DNA of 64,000 nt, from positions 1,178,001 to 1,242,000 of the forward strand of contig NZ_JAZKUG010000001.1 of assembly GCF_036625195.1 (NCBI RefSeq). Reading direction: 5' to 3'. A model generated the notes under the pieces. That model saw only the letters and a program-made list of their open reading frames with translations. It did not search any database and was not told the origin of the DNA. The stretch is from Accumulibacter sp. GTDB lineage: Bacteria > Pseudomonadota > Gammaproteobacteria > Burkholderiales > Rhodocyclaceae. Position numbers and translations under genes: made by a program. Numbering within the stretch: position 1 is the stretch's first letter; every line of letters begins with the position of its first letter. Positions 43,629 through 52,985 of the stretch are shown piece by piece.

Positions 43629-44231
43629 GTGAAGAGAATCACAGCGGAGGAATACCAGCGGCTGCGAGCCGGTGCCGAGGTGCTGGAAGCCGACAGTTTT
43701 GGCGACAAGGTCCTGCGTCTGGCGGACGGGACCATTCTCAAGCTCTTTCGTCGCAAGCGGCTGTTGTCTTCAGCGGCATGGTACCCGTATGCACGGCGGT
43801 TTGCCGACAACGCCGTGGCCATGCGCCGGCGGGGAATAGCGGTACCCGAGATCATCGATCTCATGCGGATACCGTCCGTCGCTCGTGACGCGGTCCACTA
43901 CCAGCCACTGCCGGGGGTGAGCCTGCGGCAACTGCTGCGGGCCGGAATGGACGCGAACAGAAGGCAGACGCTGCGGACCGCGTTTACCCGTTTCGTCATC
44001 GAGCTGCATGACAAGGGGATCTACTTCCGCTCTTTGCATCTGGGAAACGTCCTTCATCTGCCCGATGGCCGCTTTGGCCTCATCGACATAGGCGATGCCC
44101 GCTTGCGACCGTGGCGCCTGAGTCGGAGTCTCCGTCGCCGCAATCTTCGACTGCTGCTCGCGGCTGCCGGCGAAAGCGAGCTGGTAGACACGGCAGCGGT
44201 GCTCGCGGGCTGGCGCAGGGAGTCCCCTTGA
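43629..44231 (+). CDS. Lipopolysaccharide-kinase/toluene-tolerance-like protein
   Basis: About 200 residues of a compact protein-kinase-like fold. A GDKVLRLADGTILKLFRRKR strand pair carries the likely ATP-binding lysine. The catalytic loop FRSLHLGNVLHLPDG has the HLGN pattern, and GLIDIGDARLRPWRL corresponds to the metal-binding DFG-like part. Similar proteins are annotated as Kdo/WaaP-family kinases or toluene-tolerance proteins. The GTG at 43629, with GGAGGT upstream, is chosen; an ATG at 43527 gives an unlikely 34-residue tail. The substrate is unknown. Confidence 0.7.
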   Translation: MKRITAEEYQRLRAGAEVLEADSFGDKVLRLADGTILKLFRRKRLLSSAAWYPYARRFADNAVAMRRRGIAVPEIIDLMRIPSVARDAVHYQPLPGVSLRQLLRAGMDANRRQTLRTAFTRFVIELHDKGIYFRSLHLGNVLHLPDGRFGLIDIGDARLRPWRLSRSLRRRNLRLLLAAAGESELVDTAAVLAGWRRESP

Positions 44232-44258
44232 GACGCCGTGGGACGCTGTGCGGCTGTC

Positions 44259-44287
44259 TTTACAACACCTTGGCCGAACCCTATAAT
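44259..44287 (+). promoter_or_regulatory. Strong sigma-70 promoter for the tRNA-Ala/tRNA-Glu pair
   Basis: TTTACA (44259-44264), a 17-base spacer and a perfect TATAAT (44282-44287), 17 bases before the mature 5' end of tRNA-Ala. Confidence 0.85.
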
Positions 44288-44304
44288 CGCCGCTTCTTTC
44301 GAGC

Positions 44305-44380
<76 letters not shown>

Positions 44381-44405
44381 GCGCAGCGAAAGATCATTGA
44401 TCCGG

Positions 44406-44481
44406 GTCCCCATCGTCTAGAGGCCCAGGACACTACCCTTTCACGGTAGGTACCGGGGTTCGAATCCCCGTGGGGACGCCA
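44406..44481 (+). tRNA. tRNA-Glu (anticodon TTC)
   Basis: Full cloverleaf. Acceptor GTCCCCA pairs with TGGGGAC; anticodon loop CTTTCAC with TTC; T arm CGGGGTTCGAATCCCCG; CCA encoded. It follows tRNA-Ala by 25 bases and is probably on the same transcript. Confidence 0.96.
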
Positions 44482-44746
44482 GCTCTTGCGGTTCTCGGCG
44501 CCGCTGGCATTCTTGCCAAGGATCAGCAAATCAATTAAGTTGGCAGTGCAGGTTGGTGGTTGCCGGCTGACCCCGTCAGCACCGACGGCGCAGCCCGACT
44601 GATGGCGCGCACAGGTGGCAATGATCCGTCCACCTGTCGGGGAGCAGCGGAATGCGGAATGAAACTTTGTCCCGGGCGCCCGGTCAAGCCCTTGCATCCA
44701 GAAATTGCAACGCCAGGCCCGTCATTCGCCTTTGCAAGGAAGAACG

Positions 44747-46663
44747 ATGAATGCTAACGAGAAGTTCATGGCCGCTGAGGCGCATGTCGATGAGGCGGCG
44801 ATCAGGCCGCTGCCAAACTCACGCAAGATTTTCGTCGTTGGCAGTCGACCGGATATCCGCGTGCCGATGCGCGAGATTACACAGGCGGACACCGATACCG
44901 CTTTCGGCGGCGAGAAGAATCCCCCGATCTACGTTTATGACTGCTCCGGTCCGTACTCGGATCCACTGGCGCGTGTCGACATTCGTCGGGGTTTGCCAGC
45001 CTTGCGCGCGCGGTGGATCGCTGAACGTGGCGACAGCGAACCATTGGCAAGACTGAGTTCGGAGTTTGGGCGGCAGCGGGCCGCTGACGTGGCGTTGGAC
45101 GAGCTGCGCTTTCCCGGTTTGCAGAGGAAGCCTCTGCGTGCCAAGCCGGGTGGCAACGTGAGCCAGATGCACTATGCGCGACGCGGCATGATCACGCCGG
45201 AGATGGAGTATGTAGCCATCCGTGAGAACGGCAATCGACAGCAGTATGTCGAGCAGTTGCGTCAGGCCGGGCCGCAAGGCCAGCGGCTGGCGGAAATACT
45301 CTGTCGTCAGCATCGCGGCAACAGCCACGGCGCAAGCATTCCGGAGGAGATCACGGCCGAATTCGTCCGTTCCGAGGTGGCTCGCGGCCGGGCGATCATA
45401 CCTTGCAACATCAATCACCCGGAAAGCGAGCCGATGATCATCGGCCGCAACTTCCTGACCAAGATCAACGCCAATATCGGCAACTCGGCACTTGGATCGA
45501 GCATCCAGGAAGAGGTCGAGAAGATGACTTGGGCGATCCGCTGGGGTGGCGACACGGTGATGGACTTGTCGACCGGGAAGAACATTCATGAAACCCGGGA
45601 GTGGATCATCCGCAACAGCCCGGTGCCAATCGGCACGGTGCCGATCTACCAGGCACTGGAGAAAGTCAGCGGAAAGGCGGAAGAGCTGAGCTGGGAAATC
45701 TTTCGCGACACGCTGATCGAGCAGGCTGAACAGGGCGTCGATTACTTCACCATCCATGCCGGCGTGCTTCTGCGCTACGTGCCTCTGACAGCTGGACGGC
45801 TGACGGGGATTGTGTCGCGTGGCGGTTCCATCATGGCGAAGTGGTGCTTGGCGCACCACCGCGAGAGCTTCCTGTACACGCACTTCGACGAGATCTGCGA
45901 GATCATGAAGGCCTACGATGTGGCCTTCAGCCTTGGCGACGGCCTGCGGCCCGGGTCGATCCATGACGCCAACGATGCGGCGCAGCTGGGCGAGCTGAAG
46001 ACCCTGGGCGAGCTGACCGACATCGCCTGGAAGCATGACGTGCAGGTGATGATCGAGGGCCCGGGTCACGTGCCGATGCAGATGATCAAGGAAAACATGG
46101 ACTTGCAGCTTGAGTGCTGCCGCGAGGCGCCGTTCTACACCCTCGGACCACTGACCACGGACATTGCCCCAGGCTATGATCACATCACCAGCGGCATCGG
46201 GGCGGCAATGATCGGTTGGTATGGCACGGCGATGCTCTGCTACGTCACGCCGAAGGAGCATCTGGGCCTGCCGGACAAGGATGACGTCAAGACCGGTATC
46301 ATCACCTACAAGCTCGCCGCGCACGCTGCGGATCTGGCTAAGGGCCACCCTGGCGCACAGATTCGCGACAATGCGCTGTCAAAGGCCCGCTTCGAGTTTC
46401 GCTGGGAGGATCAGTTCAACCTTGGGCTCGATCCGGACAAGGCGCGCGAGTTTCATGACGAGACGCTGCCCAAGGAGTCAGCGAAGGTGGCGCACTTCTG
46501 CTCGATGTGCGGACCACACTTCTGCTCGATGAAGATCACCCAGGAGGTACGGGAGTTCGCTCTGGCTGAGGGTCTCAGCGACGAAGAGGCATTGGCAAGA
46601 GGGTTGGAGGAGAAATCGATCGAGTTCGTCAGGAGCGGAGCAGAGGTGTATCACAAGGTCTGA
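44747..46663 (+). CDS. thiC: Phosphomethylpyrimidine synthase
   Basis: 638 residues; a radical-SAM enzyme that converts aminoimidazole ribotide to the thiamine pyrimidine HMP-phosphate. N-terminal KIFVVGSRPDIRVPMREITQ; central MEYVAIRENGNRQQ, INANIGNSALGSSIQEEVEK, EQGVDYFTIHAGVL and IEGPGHVPMQMIKEN. The C-terminal 4Fe-4S motif is CSMCGPHFCSMK. AAGGA lies before the ATG at 44747. The 265-base leader after tRNA-Glu shows no recognisable TPP riboswitch. Confidence 0.96.
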   Translation: MNANEKFMAAEAHVDEAAIRPLPNSRKIFVVGSRPDIRVPMREITQADTDTAFGGEKNPPIYVYDCSGPYSDPLARVDIRRGLPALRARWIAERGDSEPLARLSSEFGRQRAADVALDELRFPGLQRKPLRAKPGGNVSQMHYARRGMITPEMEYVAIRENGNRQQYVEQLRQAGPQGQRLAEILCRQHRGNSHGASIPEEITAEFVRSEVARGRAIIPCNINHPESEPMIIGRNFLTKINANIGNSALGSSIQEEVEKMTWAIRWGGDTVMDLSTGKNIHETREWIIRNSPVPIGTVPIYQALEKVSGKAEELSWEIFRDTLIEQAEQGVDYFTIHAGVLLRYVPLTAGRLTGIVSRGGSIMAKWCLAHHRESFLYTHFDEICEIMKAYDVAFSLGDGLRPGSIHDANDAAQLGELKTLGELTDIAWKHDVQVMIEGPGHVPMQMIKENMDLQLECCREAPFYTLGPLTTDIAPGYDHITSGIGAAMIGWYGTAMLCYVTPKEHLGLPDKDDVKTGIITYKLAAHAADLAKGHPGAQIRDNALSKARFEFRWEDQFNLGLDPDKAREFHDETLPKESAKVAHFCSMCGPHFCSMKITQEVREFALAEGLSDEEALARGLEEKSIEFVRSGAEVYHKV

Positions 46664-46702
46664 AGGGTAGAGGGCGATGGCATGCAACCGGCGTGCAGCA
46701 GT

Positions 46703-47047
46703 CTAAAAGGCCGTCGCGGCCTCCCAGAGTACGAAGCCCTCTTCCCGTTGCGTCCACTGCAGGAGCTCGATCAATGGAAACGCTCGCTGGCCGAGACCGA
46801 CGGGCCGTGCCTCATCGTCGTCGCCGACGGTACTCGCGCGTCCGGCGTCGTCGCCCGATGAGGCCGGTGGCGTGGCTCGATGCTCGGCGGCTGCCTGGCG
46901 CAGACGTGTGATTGCTTCGGGGAGCTGTTCGGTGGTGATGACGCCGCGCGCGCTGCAGTCCTTGCCGATGGACTCCAGGAGTTGTCGTGCGATGGCGGCG
47001 AACATCATGATCTGGCCGGAGGTGCTTGAGGTGAACGTGACCAGCAT
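46703..47047 (-). CDS. DUF1840 domain-containing protein
   Basis: 114 residues from the ATG at 47047 (MLVTFTSSTSGQIMMFAAIA). The family features are the TSGQIMMF start, ARQLLESIGKDCSARGVIT and the C-terminal RAFPLIELLQWTQREEGFVL. DUF1840 is widespread in betaproteobacteria and has no assigned function. It is convergent with thiC and divergent from the pseudouridine synthase. The longer frame to 47491 is antisense to the next gene and rejected. Confidence 0.85.
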   Translation of the reverse strand: MLVTFTSSTSGQIMMFAAIARQLLESIGKDCSARGVITTEQLPEAITRLRQAAAEHRATPPASSGDDAGRASTVGDDDEARPVGLGQRAFPLIELLQWTQREEGFVLWEAATAF

Positions 47048-47118
47048 CGCTTGCGTCTCCTTGGGTCGTGAACCGTACAGCCATTGTTGCAGGTACGGGA
47101 TCGAATGACAATAGCGTG

Positions 47119-47892
47119 ATGGAGCTCGCTCGCCTGTTGCAGTCGCAGGGTTTTGGCAGTCGCGCCGAGTGTCGGGCGCTGGTCGCCAGCGGCCGGGTGT
47201 GCGTGAATGGTCGGCGGTGCACGGACTGGGCGCGGCCGTACGAAAGCGACGGATTGGTCTTTTCGGTCGATGATGTCTGCTGGCGCTATCGCCAATCGGC
47301 CTATCTGGCGCTGCACAAGCCAGCGGGCTACGAGTGTTCGCATCGGCCACAACAGCATCAGAGCGTGTACTCGTTGTTGCCGCTGCCATTGATGAGGCGC
47401 GGTGTACAGGCGGTTGGCCGCCTCGACCAGGATACGACGGGTCTGCTGCTGCTGAGCGATGATGGCGCCTTCGTTCACCGCTACACTTCACCCCGCAAGC
47501 TCGTCGAGAAGGTTTATGAGGTGAGGACGCGGCACGTGGTCGATGACGGGCAAGTGCGGGCCCTGCTCGCCGGTGTGACGCTGCGCGATGAAGCCCGGCC
47601 GGTGGCTGCGGTGAGCTGCCAGCGCCTGGACGACAGACAGCTGCGTTTGAGCGTGACGCTCGGTCGCTACCACCTCGTCAAGCGGATGCTGGCGGCGGTG
47701 GGTAACCGGGTGGAAAGTCTGCATCGGGTGTCCATAGGCGGTTTCGTGCTGCCGCCAGACCTGCGCGCGGGGGAGTGGATCTGGCTCGAGGCGGCTGACC
47801 TCGATCTTCTTGCTGTCGGCAGCCTGACGGCGATATGCGGTGGAGCGGTGCACCGTGACCGTCCGGCGACTTTGGGAGGGCAAGGATCGTGA
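47119..47892 (+). CDS. RsuA/RluB-family ribosomal RNA pseudouridine synthase
   Basis: 257 residues from the ATG at 47119. The S4 RNA-binding domain (MELARLLQSQGFGSRAECRA) is followed by the catalytic domain, with the active-site Asp in GRLDQDTTGLLLLS, the KPAGYECSH strand and the C-terminal RVSIGGFVLP. Most like RsuA (16S rRNA U516), but exact target choice cannot be made by eye. Its stop overlaps a possible small frame (47889) that leads into oxyR. Confidence 0.88.
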   Translation: MELARLLQSQGFGSRAECRALVASGRVCVNGRRCTDWARPYESDGLVFSVDDVCWRYRQSAYLALHKPAGYECSHRPQQHQSVYSLLPLPLMRRGVQAVGRLDQDTTGLLLLSDDGAFVHRYTSPRKLVEKVYEVRTRHVVDDGQVRALLAGVTLRDEARPVAAVSCQRLDDRQLRLSVTLGRYHLVKRMLAAVGNRVESLHRVSIGGFVLPPDLRAGEWIWLEAADLDLLAVGSLTAICGGAVHRDRPATLGGQGS

Positions 47893-48005
47893 CGAGATCG
47901 CTGGCGTCGGTCGCTGTCGTGCTGATGCCGGCAGCTGCAGTTTTCGCTGGGGTTTCCTGCGCCCGGTGCCGAAGTGATGCCCGTTCCGTGGGAGGCGGGA
48001 AATGA
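47889..48005 (+). CDS. Possible 38-residue coupling ORF between pseudouridine synthase and oxyR
   Basis: A GTG at 47889 overlaps the previous stop (GTGA) and the frame ends in ATGA overlapping the oxyR start. The N-terminus (MTRSLASVAVVLMPAAAVFA) looks like a signal peptide and the rest has two cysteines. The exact fit between both neighbours suggests it may be translated, possibly only to couple oxyR to upstream translation. No family recognised. Confidence 0.35.
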   Translation: MTRSLASVAVVLMPAAAVFAGVSCARCRSDARSVGGGK

Positions 48006-48913
48006 CCCTGACCGAACTGCGCTACATCGTGGCACTGGCGCGTGAACGACACTTCGGGCATGCAGCCGAAAAGTGCCACGTGAGTCAGCCGACCCTGTCG
48101 GTGGCCGTCAAGAAGGTTGAGCAGCGGCATGGCGTTGTTCTTTTCGAGCGTTCCTCGGCCGACGTACGCCTGACGATGATGGGTGAGCAGATTGCGCGAC
48201 AGGCGGAGCGGGTACTGGAGGAGGCCGCGCGGCTGAAGGAGGTCGTGGCGCAGGGCAAGGATCCGTTGCTGGGGCCATTGCGGCTTGGCGCGATCTATAC
48301 GGTGGCACCTTATCTGCTGCCGCGGCTGATCCCGGCGCTGCACGCGCGCGCACCCCGGATGCCGCTCTACCTGCAGGAAAACTTCACCGTCAATCTGGCA
48401 GGGCAGCTGCGGCGGGGAGATCTCGACGTGATCGTCGTCGCCCTGCCGTTCGCCGAGCCTGGGGTGGTTTCGCGAGTGGTCTACGAGGAGCCTTTCTGCG
48501 TCGTGATGCCACCGCAGCATCCTCTGACGCAGCAGGAGCGGATCGACGCCCGGCAGGTCGCCGCCGAGAACCTGCTGCTGTTGGGCAATGGCAACTGCTT
48601 TCGGGATCAGGTGGTACAGGCCTGTCCGCAACTGTCGGGGCCCGGCGGGACCGAAGGCTCGCTGGAAGGCAGTTCGCTTGAGACTGTGCGCTACATGATA
48701 GCCAGTGGTGCCGGGATTTCGGTCGTTCCGGCGTCGGCAGCGGCGTCTTGGCCGGGTGAGGATTCCCTGTTGAGCGTGCGCCAGTTCAGCGAGCCGGTCC
48801 CGGTACGGAAGGTGGTGATCGCGTGGCGGGCGACGTTTCCAAGACCACAGGCGATCGATGTCCTGCGTGCCGCGATCGTCGATTGCCCACCACCGGGAGT
48901 GCTCATCGTCTGA
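48002..48913 (+). CDS. oxyR: Peroxide-responsive LysR-type regulator OxyR
   Basis: 303 residues. N-terminal LysR helix-turn-helix (MTLTELRYIVALARERHFGH, AAEKCHVSQPTLSVAVKKVE). The effector domain keeps both redox cysteines, Cys199 and Cys208, in GNGNCFRDQVVQAC, at the same numbers as in E. coli OxyR, so peroxide sensing by disulfide formation is expected. Also SLETVRYMIASGAGISVVPA. It is convergent with topB; no catalase or peroxiredoxin gene is near. Confidence 0.93.
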   Translation: MTLTELRYIVALARERHFGHAAEKCHVSQPTLSVAVKKVEQRHGVVLFERSSADVRLTMMGEQIARQAERVLEEAARLKEVVAQGKDPLLGPLRLGAIYTVAPYLLPRLIPALHARAPRMPLYLQENFTVNLAGQLRRGDLDVIVVALPFAEPGVVSRVVYEEPFCVVMPPQHPLTQQERIDARQVAAENLLLLGNGNCFRDQVVQACPQLSGPGGTEGSLEGSSLETVRYMIASGAGISVVPASAAASWPGEDSLLSVRQFSEPVPVRKVVIAWRATFPRPQAIDVLRAAIVDCPPPGVLIV

Positions 48914-48930
48914 CGGAGGTCGGGAACCGG

Positions 48931-48946
48931 TGTTTCACGTGGAACA
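48931..48946 (+). promoter_or_regulatory. parS site 1 (ParB binding)
   Basis: TGTTTCACGTGGAACA, whose complement TGTTCCACGTGAAACA fits the parS consensus TGTTNCACGTGAAACA fully. It lies between oxyR and topB, about 11 kb from dnaA, as expected for origin-proximal parS. Confidence 0.9.
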
Positions 48947-48976
48947 GGCGTATAACCTGTGTTAGCCGCCGGTCGT

Positions 48977-51571
48977 TCAGCCGACAGACTTTCGGCGTCG
49001 TGCTGGCGGCGTCTCGGCGGTCGCGACCGCTGTCGTTGCAGCAGTCTTGCCGGCCGCACCGCGTGCCCTCGCTGCAGTCGGCTTTGCTTCCCGCTTCTCG
49101 AACTCGAAACCGACCTTGCCGTCGGTCGTACGGACGAGATAGGCGGAAAACTTGCGGCGGGTGCGGGCAGATACGAATCCTCGCAGGAGCTCGGAACGTC
49201 CGTCTGCGAGAAGCCTGCGCATCTGTTCGGGTTCGATGGGTTGCTGCAGGATGACGGTACCCGAGCGGAAGTCGCAGATTCGGCCTGCGGTGACGGACTT
49301 CTCGCAGACGTAGGCCACGCCGTGCCGGAAGACACGAGCACCACACTTGGGACAGGCACCGAGCGCTTCGCTTTCGGAGAAGTCCGGCTCCTCGGCGCTG
49401 CCATCGTCGTTGGTGCTGCCCTGGCCGAAATCGAAAACGGGTGCATTCTCATCATTGAGCAGGATGATCGCGCTGAACGGGCGGCCGAGCTTGTTGCGAA
49501 AGCCGGTCAAGGGGCCGATGCGCCGCTGCTCGAGTAGCTCGTCGATCTCGAGCGCTTCAAACTGGCGCCCGGCGACGATCTTCCAAAGCGAGAAGTCACA
49601 GGCCTGGCACTGGAACTTCTTGTACGTCTCCTTGATGACCCCGCCACATTTGGGGCAGGGAGCCGCCAGCTCGCCGAAATCACCGGGAACGCTGTCACTG
49701 TCGTAGCTCTTGGCGCGGTCGACGATTCGCCGGGTCATTTCGGCAATTTCGCGCATGAAGTCGACGCGCGTCATTTCCCCACGCTCCATTCGTGCCAGTT
49801 TCCACTCCCACTCACCGGTCAGCTCGGGTGCGGTCAGCTCGGGGATACCGAGTCCATTGAGCAGCGTCATCAGGGAGAAGGCCTTGGCAGTCGGGAGTAG
49901 CTCGCGACCTTCGCGCAGCAGATACTGTTCCGCCAACAGGTTCTCGATGATCTGGGCGCGGGTGGCGGGTGTACCCAGACCGCGGCCAGCCATCGCCGCA
50001 CGCAGATCCTCGTCGTCCATGGTCTTGCCAGCGCCCTCCATGGCCGTCAGGAGCGTGGCTTCGGAGTAGCGGGCCGGTGGGCGGGTCTGATGCCCGGCGA
50101 TAACCACGTCGCTGGTGCGTACCATCTCGCCTGGCGCGACGGCTACCAGGTTGCCCTCTTCGCCTTCCTGCGCCTCGCGGCCATAGACGGCCAGCCAGCC
50201 GGCATTGACGAGAACCCGGCCTTCGCTCTTGAAGGGCTCGCCCTCGACACGGGTGATGCGGGTAGTGATCTGGTACTCCGCCGCCGGATGGAAGACGGCA
50301 AGGAATCGCTTGACGACCATGTCGTAGAGCTTCGACTCGGGCTCGGACAGGTGCTTTGGAGCCTGCAACGTTGGAATGATCGCGAAGTGATCGGCGACCT
50401 TGGCGTCGTTGAAAATCCTCTTGTTGGGCTGCACCCAGTGACGTTCAAGGATCGTCTGCGCAAAGGGGGCATAACGCGCCAGTAGCCCCTCGGCATGCGC
50501 CTTGCTGCCCGCATCACCGGCGAGCATCGCCAGCGTGCTGGTCACCGTCGGTCGGTAGTCCTCGGGCAAGGCGCGGGAGTCGGTGCGCGGGTAGGTGAGG
50601 ACCTTATGTTTCTCATACAGTGCCTGCGCCAGCCCAAGGGTAGCCTTGGCCGAGAAGCCGAAGCGGCTGTTCGCCTCGCGCTGCAGGCTCGTGAGGTCAT
50701 AGAGCAGGGGCGAGACCTGGCTCGATGCCTTGGATTCCTCGCCGACGCTGCCCGGCTTGCCAAGGCACTTCCGTTGCAGGACCGTTGCCCGCTCCTCGTC
50801 CCACAGCCGGTCGGCACGGGCGTGTTCATCGTCGTCCTTGCCCTGGAACTTCTCGTCGAACCACTTGCCCCGGTACTCCCCTGCTGCGCAGGCGAAGCTC
50901 CCCTCAAGCTCCCAGAAGGCGCGCGGCCTGAACTTGCGGATGCGGTCCTCGCGGTCGACGATCAGCGCGAGCGTCGGAGTCTGGACGCGCCCGACGGTAG
51001 TCAGGTGGAAGCCGCCGGTCTTCGAGTTGAACGCCGTCATCGCCCGTGTGCCGTTGATGCCGACCAACCAGTCGGACTCCGAACGACAGACCGCTGCCTG
51101 CGCCAGCCCGTGCATCTCGCTGCCCTGGCGGAGTCGGGTAAAACCCTCCCGGATCGCCTGTGGCGTCATCGACTGCAACCATAGCCGCTCAATGGCCTTG
51201 CCGCTGCCAGCGTGCTGGCTGATGTAGTTGAAGATCAACTCGCCTTCACGACCAGCGTCGCAGGCGTTGACCAGTGTGACCACATCCTTGCGTTTGATGA
51301 GACGCAGCAGCAACTTGAGGCGGGCTTCCGTCTTGGCGATCGGCTGCAGCGCGAAATGCGGGGGAATCACCGGCAGGTGAGCAAAGGACCACTTGCCCCT
51401 CTTGACCTCATACTCGGCGGGGCAGGCCAGTTCAAGCAGATGGCCGATGGCCGAAGAAAGAACGTAATCGTCACTCTCGAAATAGTCTTCATGGCGAACG
51501 AAACCGCCCAGAGCGCGCGCGATGTCAGCGGCGACGGACGGCTTCTCGGCAATGATCAGTTTCTTGCTCAT
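48977..51571 (-). CDS. topB: DNA topoisomerase III
   Basis: 864 residues, type IA topoisomerase. N-terminal Toprim (MSKKLIIAEKPSVAADIARA, NACDAGREGELIF), nucleophile region YEKHKVLTYPRTDSRALPED, and RGLGTPATRAQIIENLL. Two C-terminal zinc-ribbon repeats follow (CPKCGGVIKETYKKFQCQAC and CPKCGARVFRHGVAYVCE) and a basic A/T-rich tail. It relaxes or decatenates DNA by single-strand passage. Start ATG at 51571; a longer frame to 51958 is antisense-type and rejected. Confidence 0.94.
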   Translation of the reverse strand: MSKKLIIAEKPSVAADIARALGGFVRHEDYFESDDYVLSSAIGHLLELACPAEYEVKRGKWSFAHLPVIPPHFALQPIAKTEARLKLLLRLIKRKDVVTLVNACDAGREGELIFNYISQHAGSGKAIERLWLQSMTPQAIREGFTRLRQGSEMHGLAQAAVCRSESDWLVGINGTRAMTAFNSKTGGFHLTTVGRVQTPTLALIVDREDRIRKFRPRAFWELEGSFACAAGEYRGKWFDEKFQGKDDDEHARADRLWDEERATVLQRKCLGKPGSVGEESKASSQVSPLLYDLTSLQREANSRFGFSAKATLGLAQALYEKHKVLTYPRTDSRALPEDYRPTVTSTLAMLAGDAGSKAHAEGLLARYAPFAQTILERHWVQPNKRIFNDAKVADHFAIIPTLQAPKHLSEPESKLYDMVVKRFLAVFHPAAEYQITTRITRVEGEPFKSEGRVLVNAGWLAVYGREAQEGEEGNLVAVAPGEMVRTSDVVIAGHQTRPPARYSEATLLTAMEGAGKTMDDEDLRAAMAGRGLGTPATRAQIIENLLAEQYLLREGRELLPTAKAFSLMTLLNGLGIPELTAPELTGEWEWKLARMERGEMTRVDFMREIAEMTRRIVDRAKSYDSDSVPGDFGELAAPCPKCGGVIKETYKKFQCQACDFSLWKIVAGRQFEALEIDELLEQRRIGPLTGFRNKLGRPFSAIILLNDENAPVFDFGQGSTNDDGSAEEPDFSESEALGACPKCGARVFRHGVAYVCEKSVTAGRICDFRSGTVILQQPIEPEQMRRLLADGRSELLRGFVSARTRRKFSAYLVRTTDGKVGFEFEKREAKPTAARARGAAGKTAATTAVATAETPPARRRKSVG

Positions 51572-51851
51572 CGGGGTCTCTGTCAGCCGCACGGGGGGCG
51601 AATGTGGGGTTTCGGGGTACGCTGCAGCCGAGCTGCTTGCGGACGATGATAAGAGCAGTTCGCCGCGCTTGGCAAGCGAGCACGGCGCGCAGCCGGCCGG
51701 TAGCCGGCATCGCTCCTGTCCGGTTGTTGTCGGCAGGGCGCTGTGATGACGGGCATGTAGTCGCCGGCGCCGATTCCTTCTGTGTCGGTGTCCGCGACGG
51801 GTTTTGCCCTGGAAGCCCGCGCGGCGCCGGCCAAGAGCTGCGCCGGGTGAG

Positions 51852-52985
51852 CTAAGAGCGGCCGCTGATCGATGGGGCCGACAGCCTCTGGTAGCGGCCG
51901 CCCGGCATGCTGGCGATCTGACCCTGCAGCTCGAGTTCGAGCAAGACCACAGCGGCACACTCAGCGGTCAGGCCGGCTCGTGTGAGCAATTCGTCAAGGC
52001 TGAACGGATCGAAACCGACGGACTGCAGGAGGAGGCCGGCGTCGGTGGCTGTGTCAGCAGGCGCGTCCGCTGCTGCTTCTGTGGTCGTTGCCGAGTTCTC
52101 TCTCGTCGTGCTCCAGCGCAGCTCGTCCAGGACGTCGGCGACGGTTTCCACCAGCTTCGCTCCCTGCTTGATCAGCAGATGGCAGCCGCGCGATTGGGGC
52201 GAGTGGATCGATCCCGGGATCGCGAAGACCTCTCGCCCCTGTTCCGCAGCGATGCGGGCGGTGATCAGCGAGCCGCTGTCGACGGTCGCTTCGATTACCA
52301 GTGTGCCGCGCGAGAAGCCGGCGATCAGCCGATTGCGACGTGGGAAATTGGCCGCCGCTGGTGGTGTCCCGAGGGCGAACTCGGAGATGATCGCACCGCG
52401 GTGACCGATCTCTCGCGCCAGCTCCCGATTGCGGGCGGGGTAGACACGGTCGATACCGGTCCCGATGAAAGCGACGGTGTTTCCCGATCGCGCGAGCGCA
52501 CCCCGGTGCGCGCTGCCATCGATACCCAGGGCGAGACCACTGGCGATCGTCAGACCGGCATCGGCCAGCGCTGCGGCAAAGCGCTCGGCGTTGCCGAGGC
52601 CCTGCGGCGTCGGGTTGCGGCTACCGACGATCGCCAGCGCTGGCGAATTGAGGAGTTCAAGGCGTCCGAGGACATACAGCAGGGTGGGTGGATCAGGGGT
52701 CTGCAGAAGCGATTGCGGATATTCGGGATCGGCGAGACATACCAGGTGCTGTGCCGGCTCTGTCGACCATGCGAGGGCGCCCTCGACTCGTTCGGCATCG
52801 TTCTGGTCGAGCACGAGGCTAGCGGCACGTTCGCCAGCCACCGCCGCCAGCGCCGAGCGGCCGGCGCTGTAGATCGCCTCCGGAGGACCAAAGGCGCGCA
52901 GCAGCTTGCGCTGAGTCTCGCCGCCAATTCCGGGGGTCAGAGTCAGGCGTAGCCACGGCAGCAGCTCGGCTGCCCGGGTACCCAT
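51852..52985 (-). CDS. dprA: DNA-processing protein DprA (Smf)
   Basis: 377 residues. Rossmann-fold core with ALAIVGSRNPTPQGLGNAER, TIASGLALGIDGSAHRGAL, FIGTGIDRVYPARNRELARE and PRRNRLIAGFSRGTLVIEAT; the C-terminal winged-helix domain is at about residues 310-370. DprA loads RecA on incoming single-stranded DNA during natural transformation. The ATG at 52985 shares one base with the LysM gene's TAA, so the two are translationally coupled. Downstream to topB there are 280 bases with no gene. Confidence 0.93.
   Translation of the reverse strand: MGTRAAELLPWLRLTLTPGIGGETQRKLLRAFGPPEAIYSAGRSALAAVAGERAASLVLDQNDAERVEGALAWSTEPAQHLVCLADPEYPQSLLQTPDPPTLLYVLGRLELLNSPALAIVGSRNPTPQGLGNAERFAAALADAGLTIASGLALGIDGSAHRGALARSGNTVAFIGTGIDRVYPARNRELAREIGHRGAIISEFALGTPPAAANFPRRNRLIAGFSRGTLVIEATVDSGSLITARIAAEQGREVFAIPGSIHSPQSRGCHLLIKQGAKLVETVADVLDELRWSTTRENSATTTEAAADAPADTATDAGLLLQSVGFDPFSLDELLTRAGLTAECAAVVLLELELQGQIASMPGGRYQRLSAPSISGRS

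Noticed and set aside
44482..44746. TPP riboswitch in the thiC leader
   Set aside because: The leader has GTCGGGGAGC but none of the conserved CTGAGA and ACCTGATCTGG-type parts of the thi-box in order, so the resemblance is superficial.
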